Assembly (NCBI GenBank): GCA_965658765.1
Contig: CBFHTO010000004.1
Location: 23,635-87,634, forward strand
Direction: 5' to 3'
From: Glaciecola sp965658765
GTDB lineage: Bacteria > Pseudomonadota > Gammaproteobacteria > Enterobacterales > Alteromonadaceae
DNA length: 64,000 nucleotides
The translations under genes and the position numbers were made by a program. Shown piece by piece: positions 17,584 to 25,875 of this stretch (its first letter is position 1; each line of letters begins with the position of its first letter). The notes below the pieces were generated by a model. That model ran no database searches. It was not told the origin of the DNA and saw only the letters and a program-made list of their open reading frames with translations.

Positions 17584-19057
17584 ACATCAAGTGCATAGAA
17601 TGCGCTCTGTTGAGCATATTTTTTTCGTTGGAATCGGTGGTGCTGGGATGGGTGGTATAGCAGAAGTAATGCTCAACCTAGGTTATCAAGTCAGCGGCTC
17701 AGATATTCAAAGTAGTCGAATGACAGAGCGACTTGCCAAAAAAGGTGCAATCGTATATCTGACTCATCAGTCATCAAATATCTCGAATGCCGATGTGGTT
17801 GTAGTCAGCTCAGCGATAAATGAACAAAACCCAGAAGTAAAAGCGGCGTCAGAGCAGCGTATACCTATTATACGACGTGCACAGATGTTGGCTGAATTAA
17901 TGCGTTTTCGTTATGGCATTGCCATCGCAGGGACACATGGTAAAACAACCACGACAAGTTTAATCGCTACTATTTTCTCTGAAGCAGACCTGGATCCTAC
18001 CTTTGTGATTGGAGGACTGTTGAATCGAGCAGGCACAAACGCAAAACTTGGCATGAGTAAATATCTGATTGCTGAAGCTGACGAAAGTGATGCGTCTTTT
18101 TTACATTTGCAGCCAACGGTGTCTGTCGTGACTAATATAGAGCCGGATCATTTAGAAGCCTATGGTGGTGACTTTAACCGCATGAAGTCTGCTTATATTG
18201 AGTTCCTGCACAATCTTCCCTTTTATGGTCTTGCGCTAATTTTTGGTGACGATGAAGTAATAAAGGAAATTCTACCCTCATTGGAACGCAAATATCTGAC
18301 CTATGGTTTAGAAGAGGGCAACGACTATGTTGCATCAGATATTTCGTACTCACTAAACAAGAGCCGTTTTACTGTAAAGCGAAAAAACATAGACGACATG
18401 CAAGTAGAACTTAACGCGACTGGCGTCCATAATGTGCTTAACGCATGTGCAGCAATTGCTGTGGCGACCGAAGAAGGCATCGAGTCGCAAGCTATTCTTA
18501 GTGCTTTAGCCAGTTTTGAAGGTATAGGTCGCCGTTTTCAGATTTTAGGTGAGTTCGAGCTAATTCGAATCCACAATAAAAATCACGCAGATGGGCCTCT
18601 GGTAACCGTGGTAGATGACTATGGACATCACCCTACAGAGGTGGGTATGACTATCGCAGCAGCAAGAACCAATTGGCCAGATAGTCGACTTGTAATGGTT
18701 TATCAACCTCATCGATATACTCGAACTCGAGATTTGTATGAAGAATTTGTGTCTGTATTGTCGCAAGTAGACGTATTACTCTTATTGGACGTGTATGCTG
18801 CAAATGAGTCTGCTATCGATGGTATTGACAGTAAGGCCTTATGCCGGTCTATTCGTCAATTAGGCAAAGTTGATCCTATATATGCAGGTGATGCTGATAA
18901 TTTGTACTCAGTTTTGTCAGACGTATTAGTGGACGATGACATTTTGTTTTTGCAGGGTGCCGGAAATGTTGGTGGCATTGCTCAAGATTTGGCGCGTCAT
19001 AAGTTAAATATTCAATCGCTTGTTAGCGAGAAAAACGGCAAGAGTGAGTTGATATGA
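17564..19057 (+). CDS. murC: UDP-N-acetylmuramate:L-alanine ligase MurC
   Basis: This ligase adds L-Ala to UDP-MurNAc, the first stem-peptide step. The N-terminal UDP-binding GIGGAGMGGIAEV and the ATP loop GTHGKTTT (about 123-130) are clear, followed by EADESDASFL and DDYGHHPTEV. The start chosen is the ATG at 17564, six bases after AGGA. Two upstream in-frame ATGs (17543, 17549) have no ribosome site. The gene then overlaps murG by 20 bases and encodes 497 residues, close to the usual length. Confidence 0.95.
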   Translation: MTDIQARHQVHRMRSVEHIFFVGIGGAGMGGIAEVMLNLGYQVSGSDIQSSRMTERLAKKGAIVYLTHQSSNISNADVVVVSSAINEQNPEVKAASEQRIPIIRRAQMLAELMRFRYGIAIAGTHGKTTTTSLIATIFSEADLDPTFVIGGLLNRAGTNAKLGMSKYLIAEADESDASFLHLQPTVSVVTNIEPDHLEAYGGDFNRMKSAYIEFLHNLPFYGLALIFGDDEVIKEILPSLERKYLTYGLEEGNDYVASDISYSLNKSRFTVKRKNIDDMQVELNATGVHNVLNACAAIAVATEEGIESQAILSALASFEGIGRRFQILGEFELIRIHNKNHADGPLVTVVDDYGHHPTEVGMTIAAARTNWPDSRLVMVYQPHRYTRTRDLYEEFVSVLSQVDVLLLLDVYAANESAIDGIDSKALCRSIRQLGKVDPIYAGDADNLYSVLSDVLVDDDILFLQGAGNVGGIAQDLARHKLNIQSLVSEKNGKSELI

Positions 19058-20004
19058 GCAATAAGCCGAAAACAATAAAGTCTAACTTTGGAAAAGTCGC
19101 TGTCTTATTGGGCGGTTTATCAGCCGAGCGAGAAGTGAGCCTTGCATCAGGTAAGGCAATACTAAGTGCTTTAAGGTCTCACGGCGTAGATGCGTGGCCT
19201 TTTGATCCAAGTGAACGCGAATTTACGGAACTGCTCAGCGAGCGATTCGATCGAGCTTTTATTGCTTTACATGGACGAGGTGGTGAAGACGGTGTGATAC
19301 AAGGAGCACTTGAGCAAATCGGGATTCCCTATACCGGTTCCGGTGTAGCAGGGTCAACCTTGTCAATTGATAAAGTGTTAAGCAAGTTGATTTGGCATGC
19401 CCGTGGCTATCCAACAGCGAAATATAAAGTAGTGCACCAAGATCAATATCAAGCGTCCGATTGCACAGAAATACTTAAGCAACTTGAACAAGTTGTGATG
19501 GTCAAGCCTAGCCATGAAGGATCCAGTTTAGGTATGGCAAAAGCGTCTGACCCTAAAGAGCTTCATCATGCGATAATGAAGGCATTCGAATATGATGCTC
19601 ACGTACTGGTCGAGTCATTTATTCATGGACCAGAATATACTGTCAGTATTTTAGGGGATACGGCTTTACCTTCTATCAGAATGATCTCTGCGTCGGGCTT
19701 TTATGATTACGAAGCAAAATATCAAGTCGATACTACACAGTATTTTTGTCCAAGCGGTTTATCTGAAGCTGAAGAGAGTGAAATACAGAAATTAGCCTTA
19801 AGTGCTTTTAAAGCATTGCAAGGAAAGGGATGGGGGAGAATTGACTTGATGCGTGGTCTAGACAAACAATTTTATTTACTCGAAAGTAATACCGTCCCAG
19901 GAATGACCGAAAAGAGTCTAGTTCCTAAAGCCGCTGAGCAAGCGGGTATACACTTTGATGAGCTGGTGCTTCAAATTTTGCAACAGACCTCAGTACCGGT
20001 GTAA
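19054..20004 (+). CDS. ddl: D-alanine:D-alanine ligase
   Basis: A 316-residue ATP-grasp enzyme that makes the D-Ala-D-Ala dipeptide used by MurF. VLLGGLSAEREVSLASG at the N-terminus, LHGRGGEDG, VKPSHEGSSLGM and the C-terminal LLESNTVPGMTEKSLVPKA are DdlB signatures. It overlaps murC by four bases. After it the cluster opens into a 100-130-base gap before ftsQ, the widest gap inside the mraZ-ftsA block. Confidence 0.96.
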   Translation: MSNKPKTIKSNFGKVAVLLGGLSAEREVSLASGKAILSALRSHGVDAWPFDPSEREFTELLSERFDRAFIALHGRGGEDGVIQGALEQIGIPYTGSGVAGSTLSIDKVLSKLIWHARGYPTAKYKVVHQDQYQASDCTEILKQLEQVVMVKPSHEGSSLGMAKASDPKELHHAIMKAFEYDAHVLVESFIHGPEYTVSILGDTALPSIRMISASGFYDYEAKYQVDTTQYFCPSGLSEAEESEIQKLALSAFKALQGKGWGRIDLMRGLDKQFYLLESNTVPGMTEKSLVPKAAEQAGIHFDELVLQILQQTSVPV

Positions 20005-20136
20005 GTAACGGTGTAAGTGCTGGCATAGGTGATGGAATGGCTTGCAGGCACGAGCAGACACGGCCTGTTTTGGATAATAAAGGTAATACAAACGTAACGT
20101 TTTTTGAGAAATGAACAGACGAACGACGATCTTTTT

Positions 20137-20964
20137 ATGGTTGGAATAAACGAAATCGCGAGCGATCCCTCTAGAGAGGAAAAAGCTAAATTAGCAGTGT
20201 TAGAAAAGACTGCTGATCAAGCTGGAGATGAGGAGATTGATAAAGTCCCTTTACCGATCGGCTTGGGTGTTTTTGTTGTTGTTTTATTACTGTTTGTTTA
20301 CGGCGGATTTACTGCAAAAAAGTGGCTAGAGGATGAACAACGAGTTCCGGTACAGGAAATTGTATTTAGTGGGGAGTTGAATGTCCTAAGCCCAGAAGAT
20401 TTAGAACAAATTGTTCGGCAATTTTCAACAGGCAGTTTTTTTGCACTAGACGTAAATGAAGTGCATGATTTAATTGAGTCTCAATCTTGGGTTTACTCTG
20501 CTTCAGTTAGAAAGCGTTGGCCTAGTAAATTGTATATACACATTATAGAAGAACAAGCTGTAGCCCGATGGAACGGGGATTTACTCATTAACCGTTATGG
20601 CGATACATTTGAGGGGGAGGGCGAAGAGTCAAAGTTAAGGTTTGAGTTGCCTGAGTTATATGGGCCAGGCGGAAGCGAAAAAACTGCGCTCACGGGATAT
20701 GTCCAGATGCAGCGTTTGTTGAATACAAGCGGACAAAAAATTTCAGAATTAATATTGAGCGAGCGCTTTGCGTGGCAGGCGAGGTTGGATAATCAAGTTT
20801 TGTTGAAACTTGGACGGCAAGAATATATCAACCGCTTGCAAAGATACATAGATGTGTACCCCTTACTTTTAGAGGAAGGTAAAGGTATAGAATACGTCGA
20901 CTTAAGATACGATACGGGCTTGGCAGTTGCTTGGAAAGACGGCTCAAGCCAGCCAATAATTTAA
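20137..20964 (+). CDS. ftsQ: Cell division protein FtsQ
   Basis: A bitopic division protein: a cytoplasmic N-terminus rich in acidic residues, one transmembrane helix (PIGLGVFVVVLLLFVYGGF), a POTRA domain (VQEIVFSGELNVLSPEDLEQ) and a beta domain (ARWNGDLLINRYGDTFEG). It recruits FtsLB and FtsWI. The ATG at 20137 was chosen. The frame is open back to a TTG at 20104, which would add 11 residues, and neither start has a good Shine-Dalgarno. Confidence 0.92.
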   Translation: MVGINEIASDPSREEKAKLAVLEKTADQAGDEEIDKVPLPIGLGVFVVVLLLFVYGGFTAKKWLEDEQRVPVQEIVFSGELNVLSPEDLEQIVRQFSTGSFFALDVNEVHDLIESQSWVYSASVRKRWPSKLYIHIIEEQAVARWNGDLLINRYGDTFEGEGEESKLRFELPELYGPGGSEKTALTGYVQMQRLLNTSGQKISELILSERFAWQARLDNQVLLKLGRQEYINRLQRYIDVYPLLLEEGKGIEYVDLRYDTGLAVAWKDGSSQPII

Positions 20965-20986
20965 AAATTAGAAGTATAAGAACAAA

Positions 20987-22216
20987 ATGTCAAAAGCTTT
21001 AGAGAGAAATTTAATCGTAGGGTTGGATATAGGCACATCAACTGTCAAGGCCGTATTGGGCGAGGTCTTAGATGACGATAATGTTGCCATCGTAGGGGTC
21101 GGTACGCACAAATCGAGAGGAATGGAAAAAGGTGGCGTAAACGACTTAAACTTAGTAGTCGACTCGGTGCGTCATGCCATAAATGAAATGGAGTTAATGG
21201 CCGACTGTCAGGTATCTAGCGTGTTTATGTCTATAAGTGGACGCCATGTACAGTGTCAAAATGAAAGTGGTATGGTTCCGATAAATAACCAGGAAGTTAC
21301 GCAGGACGATGTCGATAATGTTATCCATGCGGCGAGAAGTGTCCCAATGGCGGCGGAACGTAAACTATTGCATGTTTTGCCTCAAGAATATGTCATTGAT
21401 GTGCAAGAAGGAATCAAAAACCCGATTGGTATGTCAGGTGTCCGAATGGTTGCCGCAGCACATATTATTACTTGTGCAGACGATATGGCGAAAAACCTTG
21501 TTAAGTGTGTAGAAAACTGCGATCTAACGGTCGATCAAACAATCTTTGGAGCTCTAGCTTCTAGTTATGCTGTATTGACCGAAGACGAGAAAGAACTAGG
21601 CGTATGTGTAGCGGATATAGGAGGGGGAACACTCGATATAGTCATTTACACAGACGGCGCAATAAGACATACTGCTGTAATACCTTTGGCGGGTAGTCAG
21701 ATTACAAGTGACATAGCTAAAATATTCAGAACACCAATGAATAATGCGGAAGAAATAAAAGTAAACTATGCTTGTGCATTAAAAGATATGGTGAGCATGG
21801 AAGATACTATCGACGTGCCAAGCGTTGGTGGAAGGCCAGCACGGACTATGACACGTCATCTACTCGCTGAAGTCATTGAACCAAGATACCATGAGCTTTT
21901 GGAAATAGCCTACGAACACATCAAGGCAAGCGGTCTTGAAGAACAAATTGCAGCAGGCTTAGTGATCACCGGTGGTACTTCAAAAATGGAAGGCGCTGTC
22001 GAATTCGCAGAAGAAGTTTTTCAAATGCCAGTGAGAGTTGGCAAACCTCATAGTATCAAAGGTTTGGCGGAATACGTGGACGATCCCTGTTTTGCAACCG
22101 CAGTTGGATTGCTACAATATGGTAAACAAAATTCTAATAATAATAAATCGTCATCTCGACATGACGAAGAAGGCGTATTTGAACGCCTCAAAACGTGGTT
22201 TAAAGGTGCATTTTAG
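20987..22216 (+). CDS. ftsA: Cell division protein FtsA
   Basis: A 409-residue actin-like ATPase that tethers FtsZ to the membrane. The phosphate-1 loop is GLDIGTSTVKAVLGE, phosphate-2 is VADIGGGTLDIVIY and the adenosine motif is LVITGGTSKMEG. The C-terminal amphipathic membrane-targeting helix reads FERLKTWFKGAF. It follows ftsQ by 22 bases and precedes ftsZ by 75. Confidence 0.97.
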   Translation: MSKALERNLIVGLDIGTSTVKAVLGEVLDDDNVAIVGVGTHKSRGMEKGGVNDLNLVVDSVRHAINEMELMADCQVSSVFMSISGRHVQCQNESGMVPINNQEVTQDDVDNVIHAARSVPMAAERKLLHVLPQEYVIDVQEGIKNPIGMSGVRMVAAAHIITCADDMAKNLVKCVENCDLTVDQTIFGALASSYAVLTEDEKELGVCVADIGGGTLDIVIYTDGAIRHTAVIPLAGSQITSDIAKIFRTPMNNAEEIKVNYACALKDMVSMEDTIDVPSVGGRPARTMTRHLLAEVIEPRYHELLEIAYEHIKASGLEEQIAAGLVITGGTSKMEGAVEFAEEVFQMPVRVGKPHSIKGLAEYVDDPCFATAVGLLQYGKQNSNNNKSSSRHDEEGVFERLKTWFKGAF

Positions 22217-22291
22217 GGGGCATTTTTAAGCTTTGCGCTAAAACAATAACGGGCCTGTTGTGCGCAGGCTCTACAGTATCGGAGAATTATA

Positions 22292-23434
22292 ATGTTCGAA
22301 CTGATGGATACTCCTACCGACGAAGCGATCATAAAAGTGGTCGGTGTAGGCGGTGGCGGCGGCAACGCCGTTGAATATATGGTAAGTCAAACAATTGAAG
22401 GCGTTGATTTTATTTCTATGAATACGGATGCACAGGCTTTGAAAAAGTCTACTGCACCGGTAAAAATACAAATTGGAACTGAATTAACGAAAGGACTTGG
22501 CGCTGGCGCCGATCCGAATGTGGGAAGAGAAGCTGCTCACGAAGACAGAGAAAAAATCCGGCAAACCTTAGATGGCGCTGATATGGTGTTTATCACTGCA
22601 GGTATGGGTGGCGGAACAGGTACAGGCGCTGCACCTGAGGTTGCTAAACTAGCGAAAGATATGGGAATTCTAACCGTTGCAGTCGTTACAAAACCATTTC
22701 CTTTTGAAGGCAAAAAGCGTCTTGAGTTCGCAAACCAAGGCATCGCAGAATTATCAAAATACGTTGATTCGTTAATTACTATTCCAAACGAGAAGTTACT
22801 GAAAGTAATGGGTAAAGGTACGCCGCTTATCCAAGCATTCAGTGCTGCAAATGATGTACTTAAGGGATCGGTTCAGGGAATTGCTGAGTTGATAACACGT
22901 ACTGGTTTAGTCAATGTGGATTTTGCGGATGTGAAAACGGTTATGTCCGAAATGGGTACCGCGATGATGGGCAGTGGCGTTGGCACCGGCGAAGATAGAG
23001 CAGAAGAAGCGGCAGAAGCGGCCATCGCTTGTCCTCTACTTGAAGATATTGATTTATCTGGTGCTCGTGGCATTTTGGTTAACATCACTGCAGGTCTGGA
23101 TTTCGCAATTGACGAGTATGAAGTGATCGGTAATGCAGTCAAAGCCTTCGCTTCAGAAAATGCTACTGTAGTCGTCGGTACTGTTATCGACCCAGAGCTT
23201 GAAAACGAAATTCGCGTTACCGTTGTGGCGACCGGTATCGGTGCAGAGAGAAAGCCCGATATATCGCTAGTGAAAAACGAGCAGGCAACTAGCGGGCGCG
23301 AAAACCCTGTTCCTGAGCGTACTCGCGCGACAGGTACAGTAGACGGTAATCAGGCGGTTAAAATGGAAGACGAGCAATCTGGTGAGCTTGAATACCTCGA
23401 TATACCGGCCTTTTTAAGGCGTCAAGCAGACTAA
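22292..23434 (+). CDS. ftsZ: Cell division GTPase FtsZ
   Basis: A 380-residue tubulin homologue that forms the Z ring. The tubulin signature GGGTGTG is at 106-112, the T7 synergy loop appears as NVDFADVKTVM, and the C-terminal peptide LDIPAFLRRQAD, which binds FtsA and ZipA, is intact after a variable linker. GGAG lies close before the ATG. It has a separate spacer on both sides, so it may have its own promoters as in E. coli. Confidence 0.98.
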   Translation: MFELMDTPTDEAIIKVVGVGGGGGNAVEYMVSQTIEGVDFISMNTDAQALKKSTAPVKIQIGTELTKGLGAGADPNVGREAAHEDREKIRQTLDGADMVFITAGMGGGTGTGAAPEVAKLAKDMGILTVAVVTKPFPFEGKKRLEFANQGIAELSKYVDSLITIPNEKLLKVMGKGTPLIQAFSAANDVLKGSVQGIAELITRTGLVNVDFADVKTVMSEMGTAMMGSGVGTGEDRAEEAAEAAIACPLLEDIDLSGARGILVNITAGLDFAIDEYEVIGNAVKAFASENATVVVGTVIDPELENEIRVTVVATGIGAERKPDISLVKNEQATSGRENPVPERTRATGTVDGNQAVKMEDEQSGELEYLDIPAFLRRQAD

Positions 23435-23755
23435 AAATAAACAAACCTTTTGCCGGTGATATGAATTTAATGTCATTCACATAGTTTGTGACGAGGTGAG
23501 CACAGCTGTGTTCTCTCGTGCAATAAGCAACTTGTTGGGATATATCGGACATGAGCACTTTTCGATATATTGCCACAGTTGAAATACATGGTTGGTGTCT
23601 TATAACCGGCAGGTATTGTTAGAAAATGAAAAGTGCATAAGTGGTCTGAACAGTTTGTGTTTTTGCAAAAAATGCTTGCATAATGTAAAACCTTTGACTT
23701 TCAATGAGTTTTGAAGTAATCTTCGCGGCCAATTAAAAGAGAGAACAATAAAGGC
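23435..23755 (+). other. ftsZ-lpxC intergenic stretch
   Basis: These 321 bases hold no supported gene. Visible are a CACAGCTGTG palindrome (23501-23510), a perfect 8-bp inverted repeat ATATATCG/CGATATAT (23540-23547 and 23563-23570, 15-base loop), and a candidate lpxC promoter TTGTGT (23655-23660), 18-bp spacer, CATAAT (23679-23684). No clear rho-independent terminator follows ftsZ. Confidence 0.4.
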
Positions 23756-24685
23756 ATGTTGAAACAGCGCACCATTAAAACGGTAATTACTGAAACGGGC
23801 ATTGGTCTGCACAAGGGTAGAAAAGTCACCATGACTATGCGCCCTGCGCCGGCGGACACTGGTTTGGTATTTAGACGCGTCGACATCACCCCTCACGTCG
23901 ATATAAAGGCTAACGCAAAAGACGTGGGAGACACTACTCTCTGCACCTGTGTGACCAATAGTGAAGGTTTCTCTATTCATACAGTAGAGCATTTAGCGTC
24001 TGCACTAAGCGGCCTTGGTATCGACAATATTATAGTAGAAGTCGACAGTCACGAGCTGCCAATACTGGATGGTAGTGCGAGCCCATTTATATTCCTACTG
24101 CAAAGCGCTGGCGTAACAGAGCTGGATAAGCCTAAAAAGTTTATTAAAATGAACAAGACTGTTAGAGTCGAAGACGGTGACAAATGGGCCGAGATGAGAC
24201 CTTTCGATGGCTTTAAAGTCGATTTCAGAATTGACTTTGAACACCCTGCTATTTCTCAGACTCGTCAGCATTGCGTGTTAGACTTCTCGAAAGACTCATA
24301 TATCGATGAGGTATCGCGCGCCAGAACCTTCGGGTTCATGCGTGATTTAGAGCTTATGAATTCAATGAATTTAGCCTTAGGTGGTAGTATGGACAACGCG
24401 GTTGCGTTGGATGAATTCAGAGTATTAAATCCAGAAGGTCTTAGGTATTCCGATGAATTTTTAAAGCACAAGATATTAGATGCCGTCGGAGATTTATTTT
24501 TAGGCGGACATAATCTGATTGGTGAACTAGCAGCCTATAAAACAGGGCACGGCTTGAACAACAAGTTACTGAATGCAGTCTTAAGTGATCAGAGTGCTTG
24601 GGAATTTGTGGAATATGAAAACGAAGATAAATTGCCTATTAAGTATATTGAGCCATCATCACAGCTCGGCATGAAATTCGCTTAA
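23756..24685 (+). CDS. lpxC: UDP-3-O-acyl-N-acetylglucosamine deacetylase LpxC
   Basis: A 309-residue zinc amidase for the committed step of lipid A synthesis. Residues align with the E. coli numbering: Glu78-His79 in TVEHL, His238 and Asp242 in HKILDAVGD. TETGIGLHKG at the N-terminus and HELPILDGSASPF also fit. It is the last gene of the dcw cluster, as in other gammaproteobacteria, and is followed by its own terminator. Confidence 0.97.
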   Translation: MLKQRTIKTVITETGIGLHKGRKVTMTMRPAPADTGLVFRRVDITPHVDIKANAKDVGDTTLCTCVTNSEGFSIHTVEHLASALSGLGIDNIIVEVDSHELPILDGSASPFIFLLQSAGVTELDKPKKFIKMNKTVRVEDGDKWAEMRPFDGFKVDFRIDFEHPAISQTRQHCVLDFSKDSYIDEVSRARTFGFMRDLELMNSMNLALGGSMDNAVALDEFRVLNPEGLRYSDEFLKHKILDAVGDLFLGGHNLIGELAAYKTGHGLNNKLLNAVLSDQSAWEFVEYENEDKLPIKYIEPSSQLGMKFA

Positions 24686-24703
24686 AGTGGTGTTTACACC
24701 GTC

Positions 24704-24737
24704 AAAGCCGTTAGAATAGACGGCTTTATTTGTTTTT
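24704..24737 (+). terminator. Rho-independent terminator of lpxC
   Basis: A perfect 8-bp stem AAAGCCGT/ACGGCTTT (24704-24711, 24720-24727) with an 8-base loop is followed by ATTTGTTTTT, 18 bases past the lpxC stop. It marks the end of the dcw cluster. Confidence 0.8.
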
Positions 24738-24876
24738 AGGATTTGTCGTTTCTTTAACTTTGTTATCGAAACTAATAAGTATGTCATTTTGTTGTTACAG
24801 TATTTTAATTAGCATCAAGTAAGATAATATTATTGAGTAGTTAACCAGTGGCATCGCCCACTCACTCAGGAAAATA

Positions 24877-25749
24877 ATGAGTATCACCATATTAGTAAAA
24901 GGCAAGAACAAGAGGTACGCGACTCGTTTATCGATTCGTAAAACCGTGAGCTTGCTGGTGGGTGTATCATTGGTTTTTCTGGTGTCCAGTCGCTCTACCG
25001 AATCAATATACGAAAACCAAATACGTCTGTCTGCTGCAAAGTCAGGGTTAAAAGAACAGGCTGAAAAAATTAGGCAACTTAGCATCGAAACTGATGAAAG
25101 TATGAACGGCGTGGTTGAACAACTCGCGGTAATGCAGTCACAGTTATCTCGATTAGAAGCAAAAACGAATAATTTGGCAACTAGCAGTGGTATTTCACAA
25201 GACGATTTTCAGCTGCCAAAAGAGATGAAAGTCGCACTTGAATCGAAAACACTGATCTCCGAAAAAATAGATCAGATGGCCGAAGCAGTAGATTTTAAAA
25301 TTCAACAAGTGACAGCACTTGAATCTATTTTGCTTGGCCTCAATATAGAACAAGAGAGTAAATTGGCTGGTAGGCCAATTAGTAAAGGATGGTTATCTTC
25401 ATATTATGGCGTTCGCAAAGACCCCTTTAGCGGTGAGCCCGCTATGCATAAGGGGCTCGATTTTGCGGGCGAGGCCGGAAGCAAGGTACTTGCAACTGGC
25501 GCTGGTGTTGTTACCTGGGCCGGAGAACGATTCGGCTATGGTCATTTGGTTGAAATAGACCACGGCAACGGAGTGAAAACCCGATATGGGCATAATGAAA
25601 CATTAAATGTCAGCATTGGTGATGTGGTCACCAAAGGGCAAGCTATCGCACTAATGGGCAGTAGCGGACGCTCAACAGGTCCACATGTTCATTACGAAGT
25701 TTTGAAAAATAATCAGCAAGTTGATCCCTTACCTTACGTCTACCGCTAA
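24877..25749 (+). CDS. M23-family peptidoglycan endopeptidase (LytM type), membrane-anchored
   Basis: A 290-residue protein with one N-terminal transmembrane or signal segment (about 27-43), a coiled coil (about 45-105) and a C-terminal M23 peptidase domain. Zinc-site residues are intact: His191 and Asp195 in HKGLD, and the HVH at 270-272. It should therefore be an active endopeptidase cutting stem-peptide crosslinks, or at least not a degenerate LytM activator. It sits between lpxC and secA, where E. coli carries secM. A strong hairpin lies just downstream. Confidence 0.9.
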   Translation: MSITILVKGKNKRYATRLSIRKTVSLLVGVSLVFLVSSRSTESIYENQIRLSAAKSGLKEQAEKIRQLSIETDESMNGVVEQLAVMQSQLSRLEAKTNNLATSSGISQDDFQLPKEMKVALESKTLISEKIDQMAEAVDFKIQQVTALESILLGLNIEQESKLAGRPISKGWLSSYYGVRKDPFSGEPAMHKGLDFAGEAGSKVLATGAGVVTWAGERFGYGHLVEIDHGNGVKTRYGHNETLNVSIGDVVTKGQAIALMGSSGRSTGPHVHYEVLKNNQQVDPLPYVYR

Positions 25750-25803
25750 ATTACTTCCCTTAATCAAATAGAAATATTGTAAAATAACTATTTGGTTTCT
25801 TTG

Positions 25804-25845
25804 ATAAGACCATTGTAATCAACAATGGTCTTATTTGTATTTTAA
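25804..25845 (+). terminator. Terminator / possible secA leader attenuator
   Basis: A perfect 13-bp stem ATAAGACCATTGT (25804-25816) with ACAATGGTCTTAT (25822-25834) closes a 5-base loop and is followed by TTGTATTTT. It ends the M23 gene. It finishes only about 30 bases before the secA start, leaving little room for a separate secA promoter downstream of it. Confidence 0.75.
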
Positions 25846-25875
25846 CAGTAATTTGAAATTGGACGTCTTCATCGC

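Noticed and set aside
22873..23142. Minus-strand frame opposite ftsZ
   Set aside because: It is antisense to the conserved core of ftsZ; a composition shadow.
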